From Silvibacterium sp. (GTDB taxonomy: Bacteria > Acidobacteriota > Terriglobia > Terriglobales > Acidobacteriaceae): DNA of 34,396 nucleotides. This document shows positions 1 to 6,416 of the stretch, one piece after another. The translations under genes and the position numbers were made by a program. The notes beneath the pieces are model-generated. The model ran no database searches and was not told where the DNA came from. It was given only the letters and a program-made list of their open reading frames with translations. The stretch is taken from NCBI GenBank assembly GCA_019232935.1, contig JAFAMZ010000211.1, positions 1 to 34,396 of the forward strand. Direction: 5' to 3'. Each line of letters starts with the position of its first letter. The first letter of the stretch is position 1.

Positions 1-76
1 CCAACTGCTTCGGCTCAACAGGCTGTACATCGGCCCTCTGAGCCGCAGCCATGGCGGATATGCACACCAGGAGCAA
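1..76 (-). CDS. Possible N-terminal fragment of an exported protein (partial, runs off window)
   Basis: Reading the minus strand leftwards gives a frame with a strongly hydrophobic stretch, FVLLLVCISAM, followed by AAAQ, which looks like a signal peptide and cleavage site. The frame stays open to the window edge. No ATG or Shine-Dalgarno site lies in a sensible place: the in-frame candidates are a TTG at 76 and a GTG at 67. Farther upstream the frame runs without a start into the palindromic repeat at 112-131. Either a non-ATG start is used, or the repeat has displaced the original start. The protein family cannot be told from about 25 residues. Confidence 0.25.
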   Translation of the reverse strand, partial: MLLVCISAMAAAQRADVQPVEPKQL

Positions 77-111
77 AACGAATAAATGAGAAGCGGTGCG
101 GGTTGTGAAAG

Positions 112-131
112 GGCACGGCTTTAGCCGTGCC
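112..131. repeat. Perfect palindrome GGCACGGCT-TT-AGCCGTGCC
   Basis: Two 9-base arms are perfectly complementary around TT. I recall this kind of GGCACGGCTAAAGCCGTGCC element as a dispersed intergenic repeat in Acidobacteria; that is memory, not a search. It lies between the downstream end of the MmcQ-like gene and the possible signal-peptide fragment. A terminator role is possible, but no clear T-run follows. Confidence 0.6.
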
Positions 132-190
132 GCAACACCGTCTAAAGGACTTCGGGCTTTAGCCACTGAGGGGCAGTCTTGCGAGGGTGC

Positions 191-221
191 CCCACTCAAG
201 CCCGGTTCTGGCTTGAGTGGG
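191..221. repeat. Perfect 12-bp inverted repeat, dispersed-repeat or terminator hairpin
   Basis: CCCACTCAAGCC and GGCTTGAGTGGG pair perfectly around a 7-base loop. The hairpin sits about 20 bases past the stop of the minus-strand MmcQ/YjbR gene, so it could end that transcript, although no T-run follows. The same 12-mer CCCACTCAAGCC recurs at 28269-28280 in another hairpin, and the preceding GGGTGCCCCAC recurs at 17788. This suggests a dispersed repeat family, not a one-off terminator. Confidence 0.65.
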
Positions 222-243
222 TTCGAACTGCGAACGTAGACTC

Positions 244-624
244 TCATCTACTCATCCCTCGACTGGACTTCTTTACGCGCCCCGGAGTCTTCTTCGTCCC
301 CGTCTTCTCGTTCATCTTGCGCCTCAGCTCCCACGCCGTATGCAGAGCGCCGCGCAGAAGGTCCTCATTCGCCTTCGCCAGAACCACGTGCGTCGCGCCC
401 ATCCGGCCCCAGCCGCCCTTGATAGGCACAAAGACCTCGGGCATTTCTTCCACAAACGCCGCCTGCTGCTCGGGAGTGAGCATCAGATTCCCGTAACCGT
501 GCTCCTGCGCAGCCAGAGTCGCGAAAATGCGGCCGCCGACGCGAAAATCGGGCGAGCCCATATGCGAGCTCTCCTCCGCGCCTTCGAAGCTCAAAGCAAT
601 CCGCCGAAAATCCGCGATGTCCAT
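244..624 (-). CDS. MmcQ/YjbR family protein
   Basis: This 126-residue protein has the layout of the MmcQ/YjbR family: an N-terminal D-F-R-R..L.FEGAEE segment, then G.P.FRVGGRIFA, then LTPEQQAAFV, and a C-terminal GGWGRMGATHV block near residues 69-79. Family members are small, with a CyaY-like fold, and are usually annotated as DNA-binding; the true biochemical role is not established. The basic tail (residues 103-126, rich in K and R) is longer than the core needs. The start lies six bases after the lspA stop, so it is probably the last gene of an ileS-lspA-yjbR transcript. The family call is firm and the function unknown. Confidence 0.85.
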   Translation of the reverse strand: MDIADFRRIALSFEGAEESSHMGSPDFRVGGRIFATLAAQEHGYGNLMLTPEQQAAFVEEMPEVFVPIKGGWGRMGATHVVLAKANEDLLRGALHTAWELRRKMNEKTGTKKTPGRVKKSSRGMSR

Positions 625-630
625 ACAGAG

Positions 631-1173
631 TCAGGCCCGGGTTGTGTGCTCCGAAGCCCCTGCTCCGCTCCGCTGCTCTTTGGCCGCCGAAGGCGAGAGT
701 AGCGAATCGAGCAGCAAGAGTATCCCACCGATCACGATGCAGGAATCCGCCACGTTGAAGTCCGGCCAGTGGTAATGCACGATGTGGACCTCCAGAAAAT
801 CCACCACCGTTCCGGTACGAATCCGGTCCCACACGTTGCCGAGTGCTCCACCCAGCACTAGCGCCATCGAAAGCGCCGCAAGCGAAAACCTGCGCCCAAT
901 GCGCACCAGCACGATCGAGACAGCGACCGCTGCCAGCAGTGAAAATCCGATCAGCATCCACCGCGTCACCTCGGGACGCGGCGAGTTGGTGAAAAGGCTG
1001 AATGCCGCGCCCGGATTCTCGACGTGCGTGATGCGAAACAGGCGCGGGATTACTGCGATCGCATCACCCTCAGCGATGTGACGGCTTACCCAGTGCTTCG
1101 TAACGCGATCCAGAAAGACGATCAGCGCCGAAACGCAGAGCAGCCATGGACGCCAGTCGCGAATGCGGCTCAT
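631..1173 (-). CDS. lspA: Lipoprotein signal peptidase (signal peptidase II)
   Basis: LspA is the inner-membrane aspartyl protease that removes signal peptides from diacylglyceryl-modified prolipoproteins. The 180-residue length is a little above the usual 150-170. Four hydrophobic segments are visible. Family motifs are present: D22 in FLDRVTK, NPGAAFSLF at 53-61, GNVWDR at 112-117, VVDF at 123-126 and FNVAD at 139-143, which together carry the conserved aspartates. The ATG overlaps the ileS stop by four bases, and the ileS-lspA order is a classic conserved arrangement. The 30-residue tail after the last membrane segment is polar and variable. The identification is secure. Confidence 0.96.
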   Translation of the reverse strand: MSRIRDWRPWLLCVSALIVFLDRVTKHWVSRHIAEGDAIAVIPRLFRITHVENPGAAFSLFTNSPRPEVTRWMLIGFSLLAAVAVSIVLVRIGRRFSLAALSMALVLGGALGNVWDRIRTGTVVDFLEVHIVHYHWPDFNVADSCIVIGGILLLLDSLLSPSAAKEQRSGAGASEHTTRA

Positions 1174-4100
1174 GCTGCAGCGTCTCCATAGCCCATAAGA
1201 TCAAGCTGTTCGCGGCAGCGTCCGCAGACATCCTGCCAGGTGCCGTTTTCACCTGCCGCGATGTGGTAATGATATTCGCCGGTATCCGTACGGTAGTTCC
1301 AGCAGCGTTGGCACTTGATGCCGTCGGCGGGCTCAATCACGTAAAGGTCTAGGCCTTGCTCAGGCGCCTCAAACACGGAAAATCCCGTGCGCGAGGTCTG
1401 TTCTACGTGGGCTGAATCCAACATCACGTCAGAAACATTGATCGCCTCAGAAACGTTATTCACTTGGGAAACGTTGAAAAGCTCCTTGAGACTGTCCTTG
1501 TATTTCCTCAGTACCCCGAGATTTGGCGACGTCCCAACTAACTTGATCCGCACCTTCGCTTCGAGCGCCTTGCCGATGCGCTTGTCCTTCCGTGCCTCTT
1601 CCAGGCTCTTCAGCACCTCGTCGCGAATACGCAAGAGCTCAGCCCAGTCCGCCATGAACTCCTCATCCCGCTCCTTCGCAATTTGCTCCGGGTTCCAGAA
1701 CTCGGCCAGATGCACGCTCGCCTCTCGGCCTTCTATACGCGGCAGATACCCCCACACTTCGTCCGCCGTAAAGCTCAGGATCGGAGCCACCAGCCGCACC
1801 AGCGCCTCGGTGATCTTCCAAATCACCGTCTGGGCCGACCGCCGCTCCGCGCTCACCGGAGCGAAGGTGTACATCCTGTCCTTCAGCAAATCGAGATAGA
1901 ACGCCGACAAATCGACAATCGTAAACTCATTGATCGCATGAAAAACGCGGTGAAACTCAAACTGCTCGTACCACGCGAGGACTTTCTCCGTCAGTTCACG
2001 CGTCCCTGCCAGCATGTAGCGATCGAGCGGCAACAACTCGGCGTCGCTCACGGCATCCGCAGGATCGAACCCGCTTAAATTCCCCAGCAGGTACTTGAAC
2101 GTATTCCGCAGCTTCCGATAGTTGTCCGCCGCGCGCTGCATCAGGTTCTCGCTTGCCGCCACGTCCTCGCGGAAATCCACGCTTGCCGTCCACACGCGCA
2201 CGATCTCGGCGCCCAGCCGGTCGGCAATGTCCACGGGATCGACGCCATTTCCCAGGGACTTCGAAAACGCCCGCCCCTGCTCGTCGAGCGTCCAGCCGAC
2301 CGTAGCGACATTCTTGTACGGGGCGGTGTCCTTTACCGCGACCGAACAGAGCAGGGAAGAATGGAACCATCCTCTATGCTGGTCCGCGCCTTCGATGTAC
2401 AAATCCGCCGGAAACGCCAGCTCAGAATTCCCCACCAGCACTGCATTCCAGCTGATTCCCGAGTCGAACCACACATCGAGAATGTCCATCTCCTTGCGAA
2501 ACGCAGGCAGCCCGCACTCTTCTTGTGCCGCCCCGCACTTTTCGCATTTCGTACCTGCCGGCAACAACTCCTCGGCGGCGTACTTGTGCCACGCCTCCGC
2601 CCCTTCCTTCTCGAACAGCGCGACAATGCTCCGGTTCACTGCCGGATTCTTCAGAGGCTCATGGCATCTGTTACACAGAAACACGGCGATCGGCACGCCC
2701 CAGATCCGCTGCCGCGAGATGCACCAGTCCGGACGGGTCCCAATCATGTTCCAGATGCGCTCCTCGCCCCACGCTGGATCCCACTTCACACGCTTGATCT
2801 CATCGAGGGCCCGCTGCCTAAATGTAGTTGTGCGGTTATTAGACGAAGCCCCATCTGCATTCTTCAGCGGAGTCTCCATCCCAATGAACCACTGCTCCGT
2901 AGCCCGGAAGATCACCGGTTTATGGCACCGCCAGCAGTGCGGATAGGAGTGGTAGATCTCACTCTGCCCCATGAGCGCTCCTGTGTTCCTGAGCACTTCG
3001 ATGATCGGTTTGTTTGCCTCGAAGACCGTCATGCCCTCCCACTCAGGACGCCCGTTGCGCATACGGCCTTCGTTATCCACGTTGCAGGTCTGGTCCAGCC
3101 CGTAACGCCCGCCGGTGTAGAAATCGTCCGCGCCATGCGCCGGCGCTGTATGCACTGCACCCGTTCCGGTATCTGCCGTGACATAGTCAGCTAAAACGCC
3201 CAGCACGCTGCGCTCAAGGAAGGGATGTCTGAACGTCACCCGCTCCAGCTTCGCACCCTTGAATTTCGCAATCTCCTTCGCGCCCTGGAGCCCACATGCC
3301 TCGCGCACCGCCGCAGCCAGTGCCTCGGCGACGATGTACACATTCCCATTTTGCTCGAGCGCCACATAATCGAATTCCGGATGAAACGCCACCGCGAGCG
3401 ACGCCGGAAGTGTCCATGGCGTCGTCGTCCAGATGATCGTCCACACCTGCCTGCCCGCCAGTGCAGGATCGATCGCCGCCGGGTTACTCGTCAGCCCGTA
3501 ACGCACGTACACGCTCGGGCTGGTGTGCATCTCGTATTCGACCTCTGCCTCAGCCAACGCGGTGCGGTCGTGCAGGCACCAGTAGACCGGCTTCAGCCCC
3601 TTATAGACAAACCCCTTCTCGAAGAAGTCGTAGAACGTCTCGAGCGTCTTCGCCTCATATGGCCTTGACATCGTCAGATACGGCTTCTCCCAATATCCGA
3701 AAACGCCCAGCCGGACTAACTGGTTCCGCTGCAGATCAATAAACTTCTGGGCATACTCGCGGCAGGCCTTCAGTACCGACAGCGCCGGCATCTCCAGCTT
3801 CTTGCGGCCGAGCTTTTCGTCTACCTTGATCTCAATCGGCAGCCCATGGCAGTCCCATCCCGGCACCAGCGGCGCGTCGAAGCCCGCCATCGTCTTGGAT
3901 TTCAGGATGAAGTCTTTAATGCACTTCTGCAGCGCATGTCCCAGGTGAATCGGCCCGTTCGCATAGGGAGGCCCGTAATGCAAAATGTATTTCGGCGACC
4001 CCTTCCGGGCCGCCCGAATCTGTTCATACAGGCCCGAATCCTTCCATTCCTTCAACCTGGCAGGCTCGTTCTGGGGAAGGTTCGCCTTCATCGGAAACTT

Positions 4101-4223
4101 GGTTTCCGGCAGCGTAAGGGTCGACTTCAGGTCCAGCCTCTTTTCCGGCGTAACCGGAGCGCTCACACTGCCCGCGGGGGGCGTCGTTGTCTTCGTCATC
4201 GTCATGAGTCGGAGTAAAACCAT
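1170..4223 (-). CDS. ileS: Isoleucyl-tRNA synthetase
   Basis: This cytoplasmic class I synthetase charges tRNA-Ile and edits mischarged valine. The HIGH motif is HLGH at residues 93-96 within GPIHLGHALQ. The editing domain contains the TTPWTLPA and GTGAVHTAPAHG blocks. The KMSKS loop reads AFSKSLGN, so the first two positions differ from the consensus while SKS is kept. A Cys-rich insert (CNRC ... CEKC) lies in the middle, and a C-terminal zinc finger has CQRC and CGRC pairs. The length of 1017 residues is long for the bacterial type, partly from a non-conserved N-terminus. M7 or M9 (4205 or 4199) are equally possible starts, and no clear Shine-Dalgarno decides between them. It heads the ileS-lspA-MmcQ cluster. 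Confidence 0.97.
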   Translation of the reverse strand: MVLLRLMTMTKTTTPPAGSVSAPVTPEKRLDLKSTLTLPETKFPMKANLPQNEPARLKEWKDSGLYEQIRAARKGSPKYILHYGPPYANGPIHLGHALQKCIKDFILKSKTMAGFDAPLVPGWDCHGLPIEIKVDEKLGRKKLEMPALSVLKACREYAQKFIDLQRNQLVRLGVFGYWEKPYLTMSRPYEAKTLETFYDFFEKGFVYKGLKPVYWCLHDRTALAEAEVEYEMHTSPSVYVRYGLTSNPAAIDPALAGRQVWTIIWTTTPWTLPASLAVAFHPEFDYVALEQNGNVYIVAEALAAAVREACGLQGAKEIAKFKGAKLERVTFRHPFLERSVLGVLADYVTADTGTGAVHTAPAHGADDFYTGGRYGLDQTCNVDNEGRMRNGRPEWEGMTVFEANKPIIEVLRNTGALMGQSEIYHSYPHCWRCHKPVIFRATEQWFIGMETPLKNADGASSNNRTTTFRQRALDEIKRVKWDPAWGEERIWNMIGTRPDWCISRQRIWGVPIAVFLCNRCHEPLKNPAVNRSIVALFEKEGAEAWHKYAAEELLPAGTKCEKCGAAQEECGLPAFRKEMDILDVWFDSGISWNAVLVGNSELAFPADLYIEGADQHRGWFHSSLLCSVAVKDTAPYKNVATVGWTLDEQGRAFSKSLGNGVDPVDIADRLGAEIVRVWTASVDFREDVAASENLMQRAADNYRKLRNTFKYLLGNLSGFDPADAVSDAELLPLDRYMLAGTRELTEKVLAWYEQFEFHRVFHAINEFTIVDLSAFYLDLLKDRMYTFAPVSAERRSAQTVIWKITEALVRLVAPILSFTADEVWGYLPRIEGREASVHLAEFWNPEQIAKERDEEFMADWAELLRIRDEVLKSLEEARKDKRIGKALEAKVRIKLVGTSPNLGVLRKYKDSLKELFNVSQVNNVSEAINVSDVMLDSAHVEQTSRTGFSVFEAPEQGLDLYVIEPADGIKCQRCWNYRTDTGEYHYHIAAGENGTWQDVCGRCREQLDLMGYGDAAA

Positions 4224-4431
4224 TGTATCGTCCGAAGCGATTTCTTCTTTCTTTCAGTGACCTGACGGCTGGCAAGGCGTCTATACTTGTGTGCGCTGGT
4301 ACAGCCTGCAGTCGCCCGCGTGCGTCAAACCAAAATTAGCGAACCCCGGGGTTGATATACGGCAAGACAAGCAGGCCAATAGTCATCCATAATGGAGAGA
4401 TAGCCGTTGGACAGCCCTTCGGCAGAGCAAT
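4224..4431. promoter_or_regulatory. Divergent intergenic region between ileS and the TonB-family gene
   Basis: The stretch separates two divergently transcribed genes and must hold both promoters. On the minus strand GATACAAT, just before the annotated ileS start, resembles a -10 box, which would favour a slightly downstream ileS start. On the plus strand TTGATA near 4350 is a possible -35, but no well-spaced -10 follows. No riboswitch, operator palindrome or small gene is evident. Confidence 0.35.
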
Positions 4432-5664
4432 ATGGGCAATCAGCTTTTGACACCTCCTGAACTGGAACCAGAATCATTACCCACGCGGCCGGCAGAAAAA
4501 GAGCCCGATTTTCTGCTCGAGACCGGCGGTTCCATGTGGTCCTCGCTCATCTCCAATTTGCGAGACGCCTTTTCGCCCTCGAAGCAGCCACCGCTTCAAT
4601 TGAGTTCTAAGCCAGTCGCAGTCGAAGACCTCGAAGTAGAAGAATCGGTTTGGAAATCCCTCGCCGCCAGCATTCATGACGTCTTCTTCCCAAAGAAACT
4701 CCCGCCCCTCGACCTCACCTCCAAACCCATTGAAGTCGAGGACCCCACCCAGACGGAGCCTGTCTGGAAGACGCTCGGCACCAGCATTCACGACCTGTTT
4801 TTTCCCAAAAAGCTTCCGCCTCTCGAGCTCACCTCGAAGCCGGTCGCGGTCGTCGACCCGATGGCGGTCAAGCGGAATCCGAAATCGACGGCACTGGCCA
4901 TCGCGGCGCACGTGTTCGTCATCGGCCTTATCGCACTGTTCCTCATAGCTGGATGGCGCACCCGCGCGATCCAGAGGAAGCAGAAGCTAGCTGACGTCGA
5001 CATCAAGCCTTTCATCCCGCTCACCATGAAGATGAACCAGTCCATGGGCGGCGGTGGTGGCGGCGGCGCACACGACCTCGTTGAGGCCTCAAAAGGCAAG
5101 CTGCCCAAGATGGCCAAGACTCAGATCACACCTCCACAGATCATCAAGAACGACAATCCCAAGCTGGCTGTCGAGCCGACCATCGTGATGCCTCAGCAGG
5201 TTAAGCTCCCCGACGCGAACATGCCCAATGTCGGCGTGCCCCAGTCGCCTCAGGTGGCCTTGGCTTCGCAGGGGCCTGGCTCGGGTTCCGGATTCGGCAC
5301 CGGACGCGGCGGCGGCATTGGCTCCGGCAACGGAAACGGTGTCGGTCCCGGCGAAGGCGGTGGATACGGCGGCGGTCTGATGCGCCCTGGCGGAGGCGTC
5401 TCGGCTCCCCAGGTTATCTACTCCGTCGACCCTGAGTTCTCTGACGAAGCCCGCCGTGCCAAGTACCAGGGCATCTGCGTCGTCTCAGTAATCGTGGACG
5501 CCCAGGGCAATCCCCGCAACGTTCGCGTGGTGCGTCCGCTCGGCATGGGTCTGGACGAAAAGGCCGTCGAAGCCGTCCGGCAGTACAAGTTCAAGCCGGC
5601 TTACTATCAGGGCCACCCTGTACCCGTGGAAGTCAATATCGAGGTCAACTTCCGCATCTACTAG
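4432..5664 (+). CDS. TonB-family energy transducer with three N-terminal 38-residue repeats
   Basis: TonB proteins couple the inner-membrane proton motive force to outer-membrane TonB-dependent transporters. The 410 residues contain a cytoplasmic region (1-150) with three tandem 38-residue repeats starting at W36, W74 and W112; one transmembrane helix (about 153-174); a Gly-rich run (GGGGGGG, 206-212); a Pro/Gly periplasmic spacer; and a C-terminal TonB domain (about 325-410) with YSVDPEFSDEARRAKYQG and VVRPLGMGLDEKAVEAVRQYKFKPA. Classical TonB has only a very short cytoplasmic tail before its helix, so the long repeated cytoplasmic part is unusual. No exbB/exbD is adjacent. A strong terminator follows at 5685. 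The family is certain; which transporter it serves is unknown. Confidence 0.93.
   Translation: MGNQLLTPPELEPESLPTRPAEKEPDFLLETGGSMWSSLISNLRDAFSPSKQPPLQLSSKPVAVEDLEVEESVWKSLAASIHDVFFPKKLPPLDLTSKPIEVEDPTQTEPVWKTLGTSIHDLFFPKKLPPLELTSKPVAVVDPMAVKRNPKSTALAIAAHVFVIGLIALFLIAGWRTRAIQRKQKLADVDIKPFIPLTMKMNQSMGGGGGGGAHDLVEASKGKLPKMAKTQITPPQIIKNDNPKLAVEPTIVMPQQVKLPDANMPNVGVPQSPQVALASQGPGSGSGFGTGRGGGIGSGNGNGVGPGEGGGYGGGLMRPGGGVSAPQVIYSVDPEFSDEARRAKYQGICVVSVIVDAQGNPRNVRVVRPLGMGLDEKAVEAVRQYKFKPAYYQGHPVPVEVNIEVNFRIY
4537..4878 (+). repeat. Three tandem 114-bp in-frame repeats inside the TonB-family gene
   Basis: The three units begin at W36, W74 and W112, an exact period of 38 codons. Each has the pattern W-x-S/T-L-x(3)-I/L-H/R-D-x-F-x-P-x-K-x-P-P-L-x-L-x-S-K-P-V/I. 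Units 2 and 3 are closest (FFPKKLPPL in both), and unit 1 has drifted (FSPSKQPPL). The units lie wholly on the cytoplasmic side of the predicted membrane helix. Confidence 0.9.
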
Positions 5665-5684
5665 CGGCCCTCTTTGAAGGCGTG

Positions 5685-5713
5685 AGGCCGGCCGTGTGCC
5701 GGCCTTTGCTTTC
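5685..5713 (+). terminator. Intrinsic terminator after the TonB-family gene
   Basis: AGGCCGGC and GCCGGCCT form a perfect 8-bp GC-rich stem around the loop CGTGT, followed by TTGCTTTC. It lies 21 bases beyond the stop codon. This is the expected geometry for Rho-independent termination, with a moderate T-tract. Confidence 0.8.
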
Positions 5714-5797
5714 GCCGCTCAACTCGCCACTATCCGCTCGCCGGATGCAGCCCCGCATTGATACCATGCTCCCGCAACCTTCATCAGGAGATTCGCC

Positions 5798-5971
5798 GTG
5801 CCGGTATACGTGAGAATGCAAAACAGCAAGGAATTGGCTGTGGTCACCGATGGAGTCCGCGCCGAGGAAAACTCCGGGACGCTCCAGGTCTTCGATTCCA
5901 AGGGCAATCTGGTTGGTAGGTTTCACCACGTTCAGGAATGGTTCATTGGTCAGGCCCGACCCAACGAGTAA
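5798..5971 (+). CDS. Small hypothetical protein, 57 aa, GTG start (absent from ORF track)
   Basis: A GTG codon sits seven bases after a perfect AGGAG Shine-Dalgarno (5786-5790) and opens a 57-residue frame beginning MPVYVRMQNSKELAV and ending with TAA at 5969-5971. The composition is that of a folded soluble protein: alternating hydrophobic and charged residues, two likely beta strands (LQVFDSKGNLVGRF), and a tail HHVQEWFIGQ. There is no signal peptide or membrane segment. It follows a terminator, so it probably has its own promoter in 5713-5785. I do not recognise a family. An internal ATG at 5816 is a less likely start, as it has no ribosome site. The evidence for a real gene is good; its function is unknown. 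Confidence 0.75.
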   Translation: MPVYVRMQNSKELAVVTDGVRAEENSGTLQVFDSKGNLVGRFHHVQEWFIGQARPNE

Positions 5972-6053
5972 GCCTGCCTTGAAAAAGAGCTAAAGATACC
6001 TTTAGGCGCTTACCCGCCTGTTCTGGGAGGGATCGCAGCCTCTTGGCCTCATA

Positions 6054-6152
6054 GGTAACCGCGCTCTCTATCTGTTTTGGCACGCGGGTAATCTCGAAAA
6101 ACTTCTTTGTAGCCCTTTTGGGGCATTGTGAATGGTTACCTGCATTGGTAAC
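6054..6152. promoter_or_regulatory. Repeated GGTWACC sites upstream of the small membrane protein gene
   Basis: GGTAACC (6054-6060), GGTTACC (6134-6140) and GGTAAC (6147-6152) occur within 100 bases. The last two form an inverted pair, GTTACC-TGCATT-GGTAAC. They lie in the 226-base gap between the 57-aa gene and the start I favour for the next gene. A regulator-binding role is possible but unproven, and short palindromes arise by chance. Confidence 0.25.
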
Positions 6153-6197
6153 TTCTCACTCGTCCCCCGCAGATCTCTTTCCAAGAAGAAAAATCCG

Positions 6198-6413
6198 ATG
6201 AGCGATGTCACTGTTGAAGCCTCTTCTCCTGCCTTGGTTCTCGTTCTCTCACACTCGGGCGCTTCCGCACCCGATTCCAAATCTCACTCTTCGGCGTACC
6301 GGGGAGAGCTGGACGGAAACGTATTCGTTGGTCTGAAGTACGCGATGATTCTCAATCTGGTGCTGGCGGTGAGTATTGCCGTTGGATGGAAGCTATATCA
6401 CCTCTTCAGCTAA
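6198..6413 (+). CDS. Small hypothetical protein with one C-terminal membrane helix
   Basis: From the ATG at 6198 the product is 71 residues, beginning MSDVTVEASSPALVLVLS. It has a polar Ser-rich middle and a single C-terminal hydrophobic helix, KYAMILNLVLAVSIAVGWKLY, ending in HLFS, so it is probably tail-anchored or a single-pass inner-membrane protein. The ORF track extends to an ATG at 6132, but that extension (VTCIGNF..RRSLSKKK) crosses the GGTTACC palindrome region and lacks a ribosome site. The stop lies three bases from the stop of the convergent SulP gene. I recognise no family. Confidence 0.55.
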   Translation: MSDVTVEASSPALVLVLSHSGASAPDSKSHSSAYRGELDGNVFVGLKYAMILNLVLAVSIAVGWKLYHLFS

Positions 6414-6416
6414 ACC

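Noticed and set aside
365-961. 198-aa minus-strand ORF overlapping lspA and MmcQ
   Set aside because: It is a shadow frame: Arg/Gly-rich, no family motif, and both genes it overlaps have clear motifs.
6001-6197. Cyclic-di-GMP riboswitch in the GGTTACC region
   Set aside because: The GGTTACC string recalls one part of the GEMM consensus, but the other conserved blocks and the paired stems are missing.
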